Assembly: GCA_046351135.1 (NCBI GenBank)
Contig: JAXLZA010000001.1
Span: 806,001-870,000, forward strand
Reading direction: 5' to 3'
From: UBA4427 sp046351135
GTDB taxonomy: Bacteria > Myxococcota_A > UBA9160 > UBA4427
DNA length: 64,000 bases
Part shown: piece after piece, positions 1 through 9,024 of the stretch
How positions within the stretch are numbered: the first letter of the stretch is position 1
Layout: each line of letters starts with the position of its first letter
The notes under the pieces: generated by a model
What the model was told of the DNA's origin: nothing
Databases searched by the model: none
The model's input: only the letters and a program-made list of their open reading frames with translations
Made by a program: the position numbers and the translations under genes

Positions 1-9
1 TGTCGTCGC

Positions 10-2838
10 TCAGGCCTTGGAGCGCTTTCCCGCCGTCGGTCGGGGCGCCTTCGCCTTGGCCTTCGGCTTGCGCGCCGTGGGCTTGCGCGCCGCCGCCCGC
101 TTGCGCGGGACGATCGTCGCCGTCTCCCGGACCGGCGCCCGCCGTGGGAAGGAGCGCTCCGGGGCGGCGCCCCGCTCCTCGATCCAGCGCCCGTCGTGAT
201 AGTGGGCCCGCCAGGAGGTCGCCTTGCCGTCCTCCTCGGAGGTCACGTATTGCTCGCGGGTCTTGCGCGCGAAACGCACGACCGCCGGACGACCTTCGGG
301 ATCCGTCTGCGGCGCGTCGGCGAGGTAGCGGTATTTCGGATCGAGCTTGTCCTTGACCTCGACGAGCTCGGCGACGGTCGGCGCGCGCGTCTCGCGGTGC
401 TTCGGGAACTGGCTCGCCGCGAGGAAGATCCCCGCCGCCCCGTCGCGCAGCAGATAGAAGTCGTCGCACCGCTCGCAGCGCAGATGCGGCATCGGGATCG
501 GATCGACCTTGGGCGGCGCCGCCTCGCCGTTGCGGAGCAGCTTGCGCGTGTTCTTGCAGACGTCGGAGGTGCAGCCGAAGTACTTGCCGAAGCGGCCCGA
601 CTTGAGCTGCATGTCCTCGCCGCACTTGTCGCACTCGAGCACCGGCCCGTCGTAGCCCTTGATCTGGAACGAGCCCGTCTCGACCTCGTAGCCCGGACAG
701 TCCGGGTTGTTGCCGCAGACGTGGAGCTTGCGCGTCTCGTCGACGAGATAGCTGTTCATCGCCGTTCCGCAGATCGGGCAATGGCGCTTCTGGAGGAGCA
801 GGCGCGCCTCGACCTCGTCGCCGGCCTCCTCCTCCTCGCCCGCGCCGTCCCTGGCGTAGGCCGCGTCGTCGCGGACCGCGACGGCCTCGTCGCCGGGGAT
901 CAGGTTGATCGTGCTCTTGCAGCGCTCCTTCGGCGGCAGCGCATAACCCGAGCAGCCGAGGAACACGCCGGTCGAGGCCGTGCGGATCTGCATCGGCCGC
1001 CCGCATTGCGGACACGGGATGTCCGTCTCCGTCGGCAGGTTCGCGCGCATCCCCTTCTTCGGATGCTCCGCGACCGTGAGCTGACGGCGGAATTCGTCGT
1101 AGAAGTCGCCGAGCACCCTCTTCCACTGCTTGTGCCCGACCGCGACCTCGTCGAGCGCCTCCTCGAGGCCGGCCGTGAAGCCGTAGTCCATCAGCTCGCC
1201 GAAGTTCTCGACCAGCCGCTCGGTCACGATCTCGCCCATCTTCTCCGCGTAGAAGCGGCGGTTCTCGAGGCGGACGTAGCCGCGCTCCTGGATCGTCGAG
1301 ATGATCGAGGCATAGGTCGAAGGCCGCCCGATGCCGCGCTTCTCGAGCTCCTTGACCAGGCTCGCCTCGCCGTAGCGCGCCGGCGGCTTCGTGAAGTGCT
1401 GCATCGGCTCGAGCTTCACGAGGTCGAGACGCTCGCCGACCTGCACGTCGGGCAGGGCCGCCTCGCCCTCGCCGGCGCGGACCGAGGTCGGCTGGGCGCG
1501 GGTGTGGCCGTCGAAGACGACGATGCGGCCGCGGGTGCGCAGCTCGAACTCGCCCGCCTTCACGACGAGGTTCGTCGACAGGTACTCCGCGGGCACCATC
1601 TGGCAGGCCACGAACTGGCGCCAGATCAGCTCGTAGAGCCGCTCCTGGTCGCGCTCGACGCCCTGGAGCTGGCCCGGACGGACCGACACGTCGGAGGGTC
1701 GGATCGCCTCGTGGGCCTCCTGTGCGCCTTCCTTGCTCGAGTAGGAGTTGGGCTCGGCCGGCAGATAGCGCGCCCCGAAGTCCCGGGAGATCGTCCCGCG
1801 GCAGGCCTCGACGGCCTCACGGGACAGGTTCGTCGAGTCGGTGCGCATGTAGGTGATGTGGCCGGCTTCGTAGAGCCGCTGGGCCAGCATCATCGTCTTC
1901 TTGACCGAGAAGCCGAGGCGCGTGCTCGCGGCCTGCTGCAGCGTCGACGTGATGTAGGGCGCGCCGGGCTTCGTCTTCGTCGGCTTGTCCTTGCGCTCGA
2001 CGACCTCGAATTCCGCGAGCTCGAGGGCGCGGACGGCCTCGGTCGCCTGCGCCTCGTGGGTCGGGCGGAAGGCCTCGCCGCGATGCTTCGCGACCTCGAG
2101 GCGGAGCGCGTCGCGGGCGCGGGTGCGCGTGTCCGCGTGGATCTCCCAGTACTCCTCGGGGACGAACGCGCGGATCTCCTTCTCGCGCTCGACGATCAGA
2201 CGCACCGCCACCGACTGCACGCGCCCGGCGGAGAGGCCTCGCGCGACCTTGGCCCAGAGGAGCGGCGAGATCATGTACCCGACCACGCGATCGAGGAAGC
2301 GCCGCGCCTGCTGCGCGTTGACACGGGAGAGATCGAGGTCGCCCGGCGACTGGAAGGCCTGGCGGATCGCGGACTGGGTGATCTCGTTGAAGACGACGCG
2401 CTTGAAGCGCTTCGGATCGCCGCCGATCACCTCGCGCAGATGCCACGCGATCGCCTCGCCCTCGCGGTCGAGATCGGTCGCGAGATAGATGGTGTCGGCA
2501 CCGCTCGCGAGCTTGCGCAGCTCACCGACGACCTTCTCCTTGCCGGGGAGGATCTCGTAGTGGGCCTTCCAGTCGTTCTCGGGATCGATGCCCATGCGGG
2601 CGAAGAGCGCCTTCTTCGACTGCTCCTTGCGATGGGCCTCGCGCTTCGCTCCGGCCAGCTTGCGCGTCTTCGCCGCCGCCTGGGCGCGGGCCTTGGCGTC
2701 GACCTGCTTGCCGGAGCCCGAGACCGGGAGGTCGCGGATGTGGCCGACGCTGGACTTCACGACGTAGTCGCGACCCAGATACTTGTTGATGGTGCGCGCC
2801 TTCGCAGGCGACTCGACGATGACCAGCGACTTGCCCAT
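10..2838 (-). CDS. topA: DNA topoisomerase I (type IA)
   Basis: Relaxes negatively supercoiled DNA by passing strands through a transient 5'-phosphotyrosyl break. The 942-residue product opens with a Toprim domain (KSLVIVESPAKA at the N-terminus, DLDREGEA near residue 120). The catalytic tyrosine is Tyr330 in TYMRTDS. The C-terminal third carries zinc-ribbon-like modules beginning with CxxC at about residues 609, 687 and 736. A fourth CERC at about 788 lacks a second cysteine pair. The protein ends in a long Lys/Arg/Pro/Ala-rich tail, longer than in E. coli TopA (865 residues). I chose the ATG that begins MGKSLVIV; the frame stays open 17 codons further upstream, but that stretch is not conserved-looking. 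Housekeeping gene, single transcription unit, divergent from fluC. Confidence 0.97.
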   Translation of the reverse strand: MGKSLVIVESPAKARTINKYLGRDYVVKSSVGHIRDLPVSGSGKQVDAKARAQAAAKTRKLAGAKREAHRKEQSKKALFARMGIDPENDWKAHYEILPGKEKVVGELRKLASGADTIYLATDLDREGEAIAWHLREVIGGDPKRFKRVVFNEITQSAIRQAFQSPGDLDLSRVNAQQARRFLDRVVGYMISPLLWAKVARGLSAGRVQSVAVRLIVEREKEIRAFVPEEYWEIHADTRTRARDALRLEVAKHRGEAFRPTHEAQATEAVRALELAEFEVVERKDKPTKTKPGAPYITSTLQQAASTRLGFSVKKTMMLAQRLYEAGHITYMRTDSTNLSREAVEACRGTISRDFGARYLPAEPNSYSSKEGAQEAHEAIRPSDVSVRPGQLQGVERDQERLYELIWRQFVACQMVPAEYLSTNLVVKAGEFELRTRGRIVVFDGHTRAQPTSVRAGEGEAALPDVQVGERLDLVKLEPMQHFTKPPARYGEASLVKELEKRGIGRPSTYASIISTIQERGYVRLENRRFYAEKMGEIVTERLVENFGELMDYGFTAGLEEALDEVAVGHKQWKRVLGDFYDEFRRQLTVAEHPKKGMRANLPTETDIPCPQCGRPMQIRTASTGVFLGCSGYALPPKERCKSTINLIPGDEAVAVRDDAAYARDGAGEEEEAGDEVEARLLLQKRHCPICGTAMNSYLVDETRKLHVCGNNPDCPGYEVETGSFQIKGYDGPVLECDKCGEDMQLKSGRFGKYFGCTSDVCKNTRKLLRNGEAAPPKVDPIPMPHLRCERCDDFYLLRDGAAGIFLAASQFPKHRETRAPTVAELVEVKDKLDPKYRYLADAPQTDPEGRPAVVRFARKTREQYVTSEEDGKATSWRAHYHDGRWIEERGAAPERSFPRRAPVRETATIVPRKRAAARKPTARKPKAKAKAPRPTAGKRSKA

Positions 2839-3270
2839 GCTGCCTCGTGAATTCCAAGCGACCATCTGCGGCGGCGACCGCACCGGCACTCGATGCGCAC
2901 CCGAGTGGCAGCGGAATCGGAGGCGCCTCCGTCATTCTTGAGGCGCTGACTTCCACCCCCACACCCGGCGGGCTACCCGGTTAGCACAGCCCACCCGGTC
3001 GCTCGCAAGACCCGGTTTTGCCCGCACGCGGGGCGCGAACGCCTCAACGAGCCGGAAATCCGTTGCCTTTCCGGCTAGATGGGCGAGGCACCGGAGTCGG
3101 TCGCTTCCCGCGTGGAAGGCTCCCCCGCCGCGCGGGCGGCCCCCGTCGCCCCCCGTTCGCCGACGCCCGCCCTCTATAAGAAGGCGAAGACCGATCCGCG
3201 AAATGGGCGCCCGAATGCGGCGCGGCGCCCTGGCGGCCTCGGGCACCGAGAGCCCCTAGGTTTCCGGGCG
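2839..3270. other. intergenic region between topA and fluC1
   Basis: A 432-bp divergent region. The fluC1 frame is open back to an ATG at 3079, but that extension is Arg/Pro/Ala-rich and unlike a FluC N-terminus, so I treat it as non-coding. I looked for a fluoride (crcB) riboswitch upstream of the fluoride channels and did not find a convincing one. No tRNA or clear hairpin was seen. Promoters for both genes presumably lie here, but I cannot place them. Confidence 0.5.
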
Positions 3271-3750
3271 ATGTCCGCCTCGAATCCGCCGCTCGCGCCT
3301 TCGCCTCCGACGTCCGGTCGCGCCGCGGAGCCGCCGCTCGGCCTCGCCCGGGAGGCCGCGCTCGTCGCCACCGGCGGCATGCTCGGGGCCGTCCTTCGGG
3401 CGGCCCTCGCGACGCACCCGGAGACGACGTCCGTGCCCTTCCCGCTCTCGACGCAGGTCGTGAACGCGGTCGGCGCCTTCGGCCTCGGCGTGCTGCTCGC
3501 GGTGCTCGAGGCGGACCGCCCGCGACCGGCGCTGCGGCGCTTCCTCGCCGTCGGCGTGCTCGGATCCTTCACGACGTTCTCGACCCTGATCGACGACGGG
3601 CGGGCCCTCGCGGCCTCCGCATCACCCGGGGTCGCCCTCGCCTTCCTCGCGCTCTCGCTGGCCACGGGCCTGCTCGCCTATCGGGCCGGGCACCGTCTCG
3701 GATCGGAGCTCGGGGGCCTTCGAAGCCCCCGCGGCCGCGCGTCGACATGA
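3271..3750 (+). CDS. fluC: FluC/CrcB fluoride channel, first subunit
   Basis: Small four-helix membrane protein that exports fluoride through a dual-topology dimer. The 159-residue product shows the family marks in order: GGMLGAVLR in TM1 (about 36-44), the conserved Asn65 in TM2 (NAVGAFGLG) and the TM3 break motif GSFTTFST (98-105) with its pore-lining Phe and Ser/Thr residues. The N-terminal 25 residues are Pro/Ser-rich and could be partly untranslated. The stop overlaps the start of a second fluC by 4 bp (ATGA), so the two are translationally coupled and probably form an antiparallel heterodimer, as in organisms with paired crcB genes. The start at 3271 is the weakest point; an ATG at 3079 is in frame. 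Confidence 0.88.
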   Translation: MSASNPPLAPSPPTSGRAAEPPLGLAREAALVATGGMLGAVLRAALATHPETTSVPFPLSTQVVNAVGAFGLGVLLAVLEADRPRPALRRFLAVGVLGSFTTFSTLIDDGRALAASASPGVALAFLALSLATGLLAYRAGHRLGSELGGLRSPRGRAST

Positions 3751-4178
3751 GCGGCTCCGTCGACTGGATGCAATGGCTCGCCGTCGGTGCCGGGGGCGCC
3801 ATCGGCGCCGTCCTGCGGGGCCTGCTCGCCCGACTCGCGTCGGGCTCGAGCGCGCGGGGATCGGAACCGCGCGTGGACGCCTCCGTCGCCACGCTCGCGG
3901 CCAATCTGGCGGCCTGTGCGCTGCTCGGCGCCTGGACGACGATCGCCGCAGGCAGCGGATCAACCGTCGGGTCGGATCCGTCCGGCCCCCTCGGCGCGTT
4001 CGTCGGGATCGGCGTCTGCGGATCGCTCTCGACCTTCTCGACGCTGTGCGCCGACGCGGATCGCCTCGCCCGTGCGGAGTCCGGGGCTGCGCATCGATCG
4101 CGGGTGATCGGCTACCTGCTGGCCCACCTCGTCGGGGGCCCCCTCGCCCTGGTCGCCGGGGCCTGGCTCGCTGGTTGA
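3747..4178 (+). CDS. fluC: FluC/CrcB fluoride channel, second subunit
   Basis: Partner of the preceding channel gene, overlapping its stop by 4 bp. The 143-residue product has GGAIGAVLR at 16-24, Asn53 in TM2 (NLAACALLG) and GSLSTFST at 92-99. A hydrophobic TM4 (LLAHLVGGPLALVAGAWLAG) ends the protein. Between TM2 and TM3 it has a Gly/Ser/Pro-rich loop longer than in the first copy. Paired FluC proteins usually have opposite membrane topology; the Arg-rich stretch after TM1 here fits one fixed orientation, but I did not compute charge bias. Fluoride detoxification is the expected role. Confidence 0.88.
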   Translation: MSGSVDWMQWLAVGAGGAIGAVLRGLLARLASGSSARGSEPRVDASVATLAANLAACALLGAWTTIAAGSGSTVGSDPSGPLGAFVGIGVCGSLSTFSTLCADADRLARAESGAAHRSRVIGYLLAHLVGGPLALVAGAWLAG

Positions 4179-4405
4179 CGGAGCGTCGGTTGCATCCGGC
4201 CGTCGGCGGCGCTCCGCCTCGATGGGATGCGGAACTGCGGCTAGACTCGGCGCCGCTTCTTCTGGTCGAAGGCGACGAGCCCGCAGCGCAGTCGCCCCGT
4301 TCCCGGACAAACCGAACGCCCGAATCGCCCACCCGGCGTGTGCCGCTCGCCGGCAGGTGGATGGGCCGCCGCGCGACGAGCCGGCGCACGCAGAACGTGA
4401 GAGCC

Positions 4406-6070
4406 ATGGCCGAATCCGAATACGCCCTCCGCAACCCCCTCGCCCCGCAGCCGAACGAGCGCGCCGCCTCGGCTCCCGCACGCAAGAAGGGCGTCTACGA
4501 CGCGGCGCTCGAGATGGGCGCCGAGCTCCACGCCCGCCCCCTCGCCGGCGGCGGCCCTGCGCGCGTGCGCGTCCAGCACGCCAAGAACCGCATGACGGTC
4601 TGGGAGCGCATCCGCGTCCTGACCGACAAGGAGCCCTCGATCCTCTGGCGCAACTGGGGCCCGGAGCTCGACGGCGCGTCGATCGTGACCGGCATCCTCG
4701 AGATCGAAGGCCGCGACGTCGCCGTCTACGGCCACGACTTCACCGTCCGCGCCGGCTCGATGGACGCGACGAACGGCGCCAAGCTCGCGCGCCTGATCTA
4801 CATGGCCGGTGAGAAGGGCATGCCGCTGATCGGCATGAACGACTCGGCCGGCGCGTTCGTGCCGGCGGGCGTCGGCGGCCTCGACGGCTATTCGGAGGCG
4901 TTCACCGCGCTGCGCAAGATCAGCGGCGTCGTCCCGTCGATCAGCCTGATGTTCGGCTACAACGCCGGCGGCGGCGCCTACCTCCCGCGCCAGGGCTCGT
5001 TCATGATCCAGTGCGACGAGACCTTCATCGGGCTGACGGGTCCGGGCGTCGTCAAGAGCGTCCTCGGCGAGGACGTCAGCGCCGACGAGCTCGGCGGGCC
5101 CCGCGTCCATGGCGCCTCGGGCGTCTGCGACCTCATCACCCACGACGAGCTCGGCAGCCTGCGCACCGCGCTGCGCCTGCTCGGCTACCTGCCCGACAAC
5201 AACCGCGTCCACGCTCCCTTCCACACGACCTCGGACCCGGTCGAGCGCTGGACCGAGGACGAGGACCGGCTGTTCCGCCGGACCTTCAACTCGCCCGCCG
5301 GCATGAACGCGCCGATGGACATCACGCTCTACATCCAGCAGATCGTCGACCACGGCGAGTTCTTCGAGATCCAGCCCCAGCGCGCCCGCAACATGATCAC
5401 CGCCTTCGGCCGCCTCGGCGGCTGGGTGACGGGCTTCGTCGCCAACAACTCCGCCGTCGCGTCGGGCCAGATCGACATCGACGCGGCGCTCAAGGCGACC
5501 CGCTTCATCCGCTTCTGCAACCTCTACAACATCCCGCTCGTCTTCATCGAGGACACGACCGGCTTCCTGCCCGGCACCGAGCAGGAGCGGCGCGGCATCA
5601 TCCAGGCCGGCCGCAAGCTGCTCGACGCGATCATTGACGTCCGGACGCCGCGCATGACGATGATCATCCGCAACGCGTTCGGCGGCGCCTACGCCGCCTA
5701 CAACTCGCACTACACCGGCGCGGACCTCGTCTTCGCGATGCCGATGGCGCGGGTCGCCGTCATGGGCGCCGCCGGCAAGGACTTCGTCTTCAAGGACGAG
5801 CTGCGCGCGATCGCCGACGCCCACAAGAAGGCGCTCGCCGGCGGGACGCCCGTCGCCGACGCGAACCGCGATCGCGACCAGGCGCTGGCGGCCCTCAACG
5901 CCCGCTACGAAGAGCAGCTCATGAACCCCAAGGAGGCGCTGTCGCTGGGCAGCGTGTCCCGGATCGTGATGCCGGGCGAGAGCCGACGGGTGCTCGCCAA
6001 GAACCTCGATTTCCTGATGCGCCGGTATCAGCCCGCTCCGATGGGTGGACCGCAGCGAGAGCACGAGTAG
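4406..6070 (+). CDS. acyl-CoA carboxylase, carboxyltransferase subunit
   Basis: Transfers the carboxyl group from carboxybiotin to an acyl-CoA. The 554-residue product has both crotonase-fold halves of the carboxyltransferase family. The N-terminal half holds NDSAGAFVPAG, GYNAGGGAYLPRQGSF and the GLTGPGVVKSVLGE motif. The C-terminal half holds EDTTGFLPGTEQE and NAFGGAYAAYNSH followed by AMPMARVAVMGAAG. The start is the ATG of MAESEYALRNPL with a GTGAGAG just upstream. It sits 12 bp ahead of a biotin carboxylase/biotin carrier gene, so the two make a complete enzyme. The substrate (acetyl-, propionyl- or a longer or branched acyl-CoA) cannot be decided from motifs. Confidence 0.92.
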   Translation: MAESEYALRNPLAPQPNERAASAPARKKGVYDAALEMGAELHARPLAGGGPARVRVQHAKNRMTVWERIRVLTDKEPSILWRNWGPELDGASIVTGILEIEGRDVAVYGHDFTVRAGSMDATNGAKLARLIYMAGEKGMPLIGMNDSAGAFVPAGVGGLDGYSEAFTALRKISGVVPSISLMFGYNAGGGAYLPRQGSFMIQCDETFIGLTGPGVVKSVLGEDVSADELGGPRVHGASGVCDLITHDELGSLRTALRLLGYLPDNNRVHAPFHTTSDPVERWTEDEDRLFRRTFNSPAGMNAPMDITLYIQQIVDHGEFFEIQPQRARNMITAFGRLGGWVTGFVANNSAVASGQIDIDAALKATRFIRFCNLYNIPLVFIEDTTGFLPGTEQERRGIIQAGRKLLDAIIDVRTPRMTMIIRNAFGGAYAAYNSHYTGADLVFAMPMARVAVMGAAGKDFVFKDELRAIADAHKKALAGGTPVADANRDRDQALAALNARYEEQLMNPKEALSLGSVSRIVMPGESRRVLAKNLDFLMRRYQPAPMGGPQREHE

Positions 6071-6082
6071 AGCGAGAGAGAC

Positions 6083-8824
6083 ATGCTGAACCGAAAAGGC
6101 GCGCGAATCCAAGCCCACGAATCCGAGTCCGCCTGGGTCCGATCCTTCGACGTCCGCGACGTGAAGTGCCTCGTCGTCTGCCGCGGGCCGGTGCGCAAGG
6201 AGGCCTTCGACGTCTTCGACGAGATCGGCATCCGCGAGTACGGGATGCTTCTGTCGGAGAAGGACTCGATCGTCTATCCCCGCTGCCTCGCGCCCGAGCT
6301 GCGCAGCCTGCGCTTCCCGAGCAACGTCCACCGCGTCGCCGACTACATGGGCGCCGGCCAGGAGGAGAAGCTCGCGCGCATCCGCGAGATCCTCTCGATC
6401 GCCGAGAGCAACGGCTATACCCACATCTTCGCCGGCTACGGATTCATGGCCGAGGACGCCGACTTCATCTCCGCGATCGAAGCGTCGTCGGTCCGCTTCA
6501 TCGGCCCCTCGGCCCACGTGCTGCGCAGCGCCGGTGCGAAGGACGAGGCGAAGAAGCTCGCCCGCGCCCTCGGCAACGCCGTCGTCCCCGGCGTCGACAA
6601 TCCCTCGGCCCTCGCCCTGCTCGAACGGGCCGGCGACCGGAAGGCCCTCGAGGCGATCGCGAAGGAGCGCGGCCTCGACTTCGCCTGGTCCGACTCCGTC
6701 GACCTCGCCGAGAACGCCGAGCGCCTGCTCCAGGCGGGCTATGCGAAGTCGGTCGAGATCGTCACGATCGAGGAGCTCCAGAAGATCGCCGAGCGCGAGT
6801 CGATCGCGATCTGGAAGCAGTACCCGGGTCGACGCATCCGATACAAGTGCATCGGCGGCGGCGGCGGCAAGGGTCAACGCGTCGTCTCCGAGCCGAAGCA
6901 GGCGGCGGCAGCCGTGATGGACATCCTGGCCGAGCAGAAGGTGCTCGAGCCGGGCTCGAACCGGAACTTCCTGATCGAGCTCAACCTCGAGACGACGCGC
7001 CACAACGAGATCCAGGTCGTCGGCAACGGCGACTGGTGCATCACGATGGGCGGGCGCGACTGCTCGATCCAGATGCGCGAGCAGAAGCAGCTCGAGTTCT
7101 CGCTGACCGACGAGCTGCTCGAGGTCGCAGCCCGCGAGGCGAAGACCTCGGCCCACCGCGAGAACCTGACCCGCGAGCGCCGGACCCTCGCGGCCATGGA
7201 GGAGGACGGCGTCCGCTTCGGACAGGGCGTGAAGCTCGACAACGTCTCGACCTTCGAGTGCATCGTCGAGGGCTTCGACCACTTCTTCATGGAGATGAAC
7301 ACGCGCATCCAGGTCGAGCACGGCTGCTCCGAGCTGGCCTACAAGCTGCGCTTCACGAATCCGCAGGACCCGACCGACTACTTCGAGGTCGAGCGCCTGA
7401 TCGAGACGATGGTCCTGCTGGCGCTCCACGGAAAGCGCCTGCCCAAGCCGCGCCGCATCGTGCGCGCGATCTCGGCCGCGGAGGTCCGGGTCAATGCGGT
7501 GAACGCCGCGCTGCTGCCGCATGCCGGCGGCGTCATCCGCGGCTGGTCGAAGCCCCTGCCCTTCGAGCACCGCGACGATCAGGGCATCGGGACGCGCAAC
7601 CCCGACACGGGATCCTTCCCCTACTACAACCTGGCCGGCGCCTACGATTCGAACATCGCGCTGGTCCTCTGCACGGGCGACAGCCGCCGCCACAACCTCG
7701 AGCGACTGTCGGAGATCCTCCGGCGCATGGAGCTGCGCGGCGACGACCTGCAGACGAGCGTGCCGCTTCACTACGGCCTCGTGAACTGGACGCTCGGCGT
7801 CGAACCGATGATGAAGCCGAACACGCGCTTCATGGGCCCCTACCTCGCGGCGGTCGGTGCCCTGCAGATGCTCGCCCGCGACGTCGACGTCGAGCTCGCC
7901 GCCCGCGAGCTGGGCAGGACGCTCACCCACGCCGCGGCCCGGGAGGCTTATGCTGCGCAGGAGACGCTCTACCTGCGCCCCCTCGGCCGTCTGTTCTCCG
8001 ACGCCCACGCCCTCGCCGGCTTCCTCGGGCTGCACGACGGTCGGCTCTGGAAGCGAAACGGCGATCAGGTCGAGTTCACCGTCAATCCGATCGCCTTCCT
8101 GCGCGAGCTCTACCACTACCTGAACATGGAGAGCGGCCCCGGCAAGTCGCCGAGCGAGACCATCTGGGCCGACGACGACGCGCTTCTCGCCGAGGCCGAG
8201 GCCTTCTACGCCGAGCTCGGCCGCCGACTCGGGACGACGGATTGGCCCGAGCTCGCCGCCCGCCTCGAGTCGGCCGCGGCGGTGAAGAGCCTCGGGGAGG
8301 ACCTCGCCCGGGCCTGTCGCGCCAGCCATCGCGGCTTCCAGGTCGCGGCGCCCCTCCTGCTCATGGTCCCGCGGCTCGGAATCCAGTCCGAGCTGCTCGA
8401 CATCACGATCAACGAAGCGCTCGAGCCGGTCTTCCCGAAGACCTTCCTCGACGAGGAGAACGCGGCGAATCTCCGCCGCGCGCTGGCGCCGCCGCCGAAG
8501 GCGAGCGCGAACGAGATCGTCGCGCCGTCGGGTGGCTCGTTCTACTCCCGCGAGGCGCCGCATCTGCCGCCGCTCGTGTCCGAAGGCGACCATTTCGAGG
8601 CCGGCCAGCCGCTCTTCGTCATCGAGGTGATGAAGATGTTCAACAAGGTCCTCGCACCCTTCGCCGGGACCGTGCGGAAGAATCTCCTGCTCGACGCCGA
8701 CGGCGCGGTCGTCCGCGCGGGCCAGCCGATCTTCGAGATCGAGCCCGACGACGTCCTCGTCGAGGAGTCGGAGCAGGACCGCCTCGCCCGGCGCCGGCGG
8801 ATCACGCTCTCGGCCCTCGGCTAG
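6083..8824 (+). CDS. biotin carboxylase fused to biotin carrier domain, atypical
   Basis: Carboxylates its own biotin at the expense of ATP for the upstream carboxyltransferase. Residues 1-170 are the biotin-carboxylase N-domain (GYGFMAEDADF, RFIGPS). The ATP-grasp glycine loop lies at about 257-266 (CIGGGGGKGQR), and FMEMNTRIQVEHGCSE holds the catalytic Glu/Asn/Arg segment; the usual HPVTE is HGCSE here. A C-terminal biotinyl domain carries EVMKM with Lys851 as the attachment site. At 913 residues it exceeds a normal fused subunit (about 600-670). An extra helical-looking segment at about residues 175-250 separates VVPGVDN from the glycine loop, and more length lies between the carboxylase and carrier domains. 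The domain order is clear; the long insertions are unusual. Confidence 0.88.
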   Translation: MLNRKGARIQAHESESAWVRSFDVRDVKCLVVCRGPVRKEAFDVFDEIGIREYGMLLSEKDSIVYPRCLAPELRSLRFPSNVHRVADYMGAGQEEKLARIREILSIAESNGYTHIFAGYGFMAEDADFISAIEASSVRFIGPSAHVLRSAGAKDEAKKLARALGNAVVPGVDNPSALALLERAGDRKALEAIAKERGLDFAWSDSVDLAENAERLLQAGYAKSVEIVTIEELQKIAERESIAIWKQYPGRRIRYKCIGGGGGKGQRVVSEPKQAAAAVMDILAEQKVLEPGSNRNFLIELNLETTRHNEIQVVGNGDWCITMGGRDCSIQMREQKQLEFSLTDELLEVAAREAKTSAHRENLTRERRTLAAMEEDGVRFGQGVKLDNVSTFECIVEGFDHFFMEMNTRIQVEHGCSELAYKLRFTNPQDPTDYFEVERLIETMVLLALHGKRLPKPRRIVRAISAAEVRVNAVNAALLPHAGGVIRGWSKPLPFEHRDDQGIGTRNPDTGSFPYYNLAGAYDSNIALVLCTGDSRRHNLERLSEILRRMELRGDDLQTSVPLHYGLVNWTLGVEPMMKPNTRFMGPYLAAVGALQMLARDVDVELAARELGRTLTHAAAREAYAAQETLYLRPLGRLFSDAHALAGFLGLHDGRLWKRNGDQVEFTVNPIAFLRELYHYLNMESGPGKSPSETIWADDDALLAEAEAFYAELGRRLGTTDWPELAARLESAAAVKSLGEDLARACRASHRGFQVAAPLLLMVPRLGIQSELLDITINEALEPVFPKTFLDEENAANLRRALAPPPKASANEIVAPSGGSFYSREAPHLPPLVSEGDHFEAGQPLFVIEVMKMFNKVLAPFAGTVRKNLLLDADGAVVRAGQPIFEIEPDDVLVEESEQDRLARRRRITLSALG

Positions 8825-9024
8825 TCGCCTCTCGGCGCCGCGGACCGGAAGCCGACCCGCGCAGGGGCGCACGCCCGTTGCGCACGGTCTGCTCGATGGA
8901 ATGCCGCATTTCAAGACGAAAGGCGGAATTTCCCTTCATCGTTTCAATCTGAACGCCGAAGTGCCATGCAACGGTACGCGTGGTCTTCGAGGGGTGGTCT
9001 GCGCTGGCACGAAAGGGGGCCAGC

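Noticed and set aside
196..2850. Long open frame on the + strand opposite topA
   Set aside because: It is an exact antisense shadow of topA; its Arg/Leu/Ala/Asp-rich, low-complexity translation is typical of GC-rich antisense frames.
3060..3130. Possible fluoride riboswitch ahead of fluC
   Set aside because: A GATGGGCGAGGC-like string is present, but I could not build the pseudoknot and conserved core; a covariance-model search would settle it.
8940..8962. Possible sigma-28 promoter (TCAA ... GCCGAA) upstream of flagellin
   Set aside because: The spacing between the two boxes is about 7 bases instead of about 15, so the match is not credible.
9005..9011. TGGCACG just before the flagellin start, like a sigma-54 -24 box
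   Set aside because: The -12 TTGC partner is absent (the sequence there is G-rich) and it would place transcription at or past the start codon.
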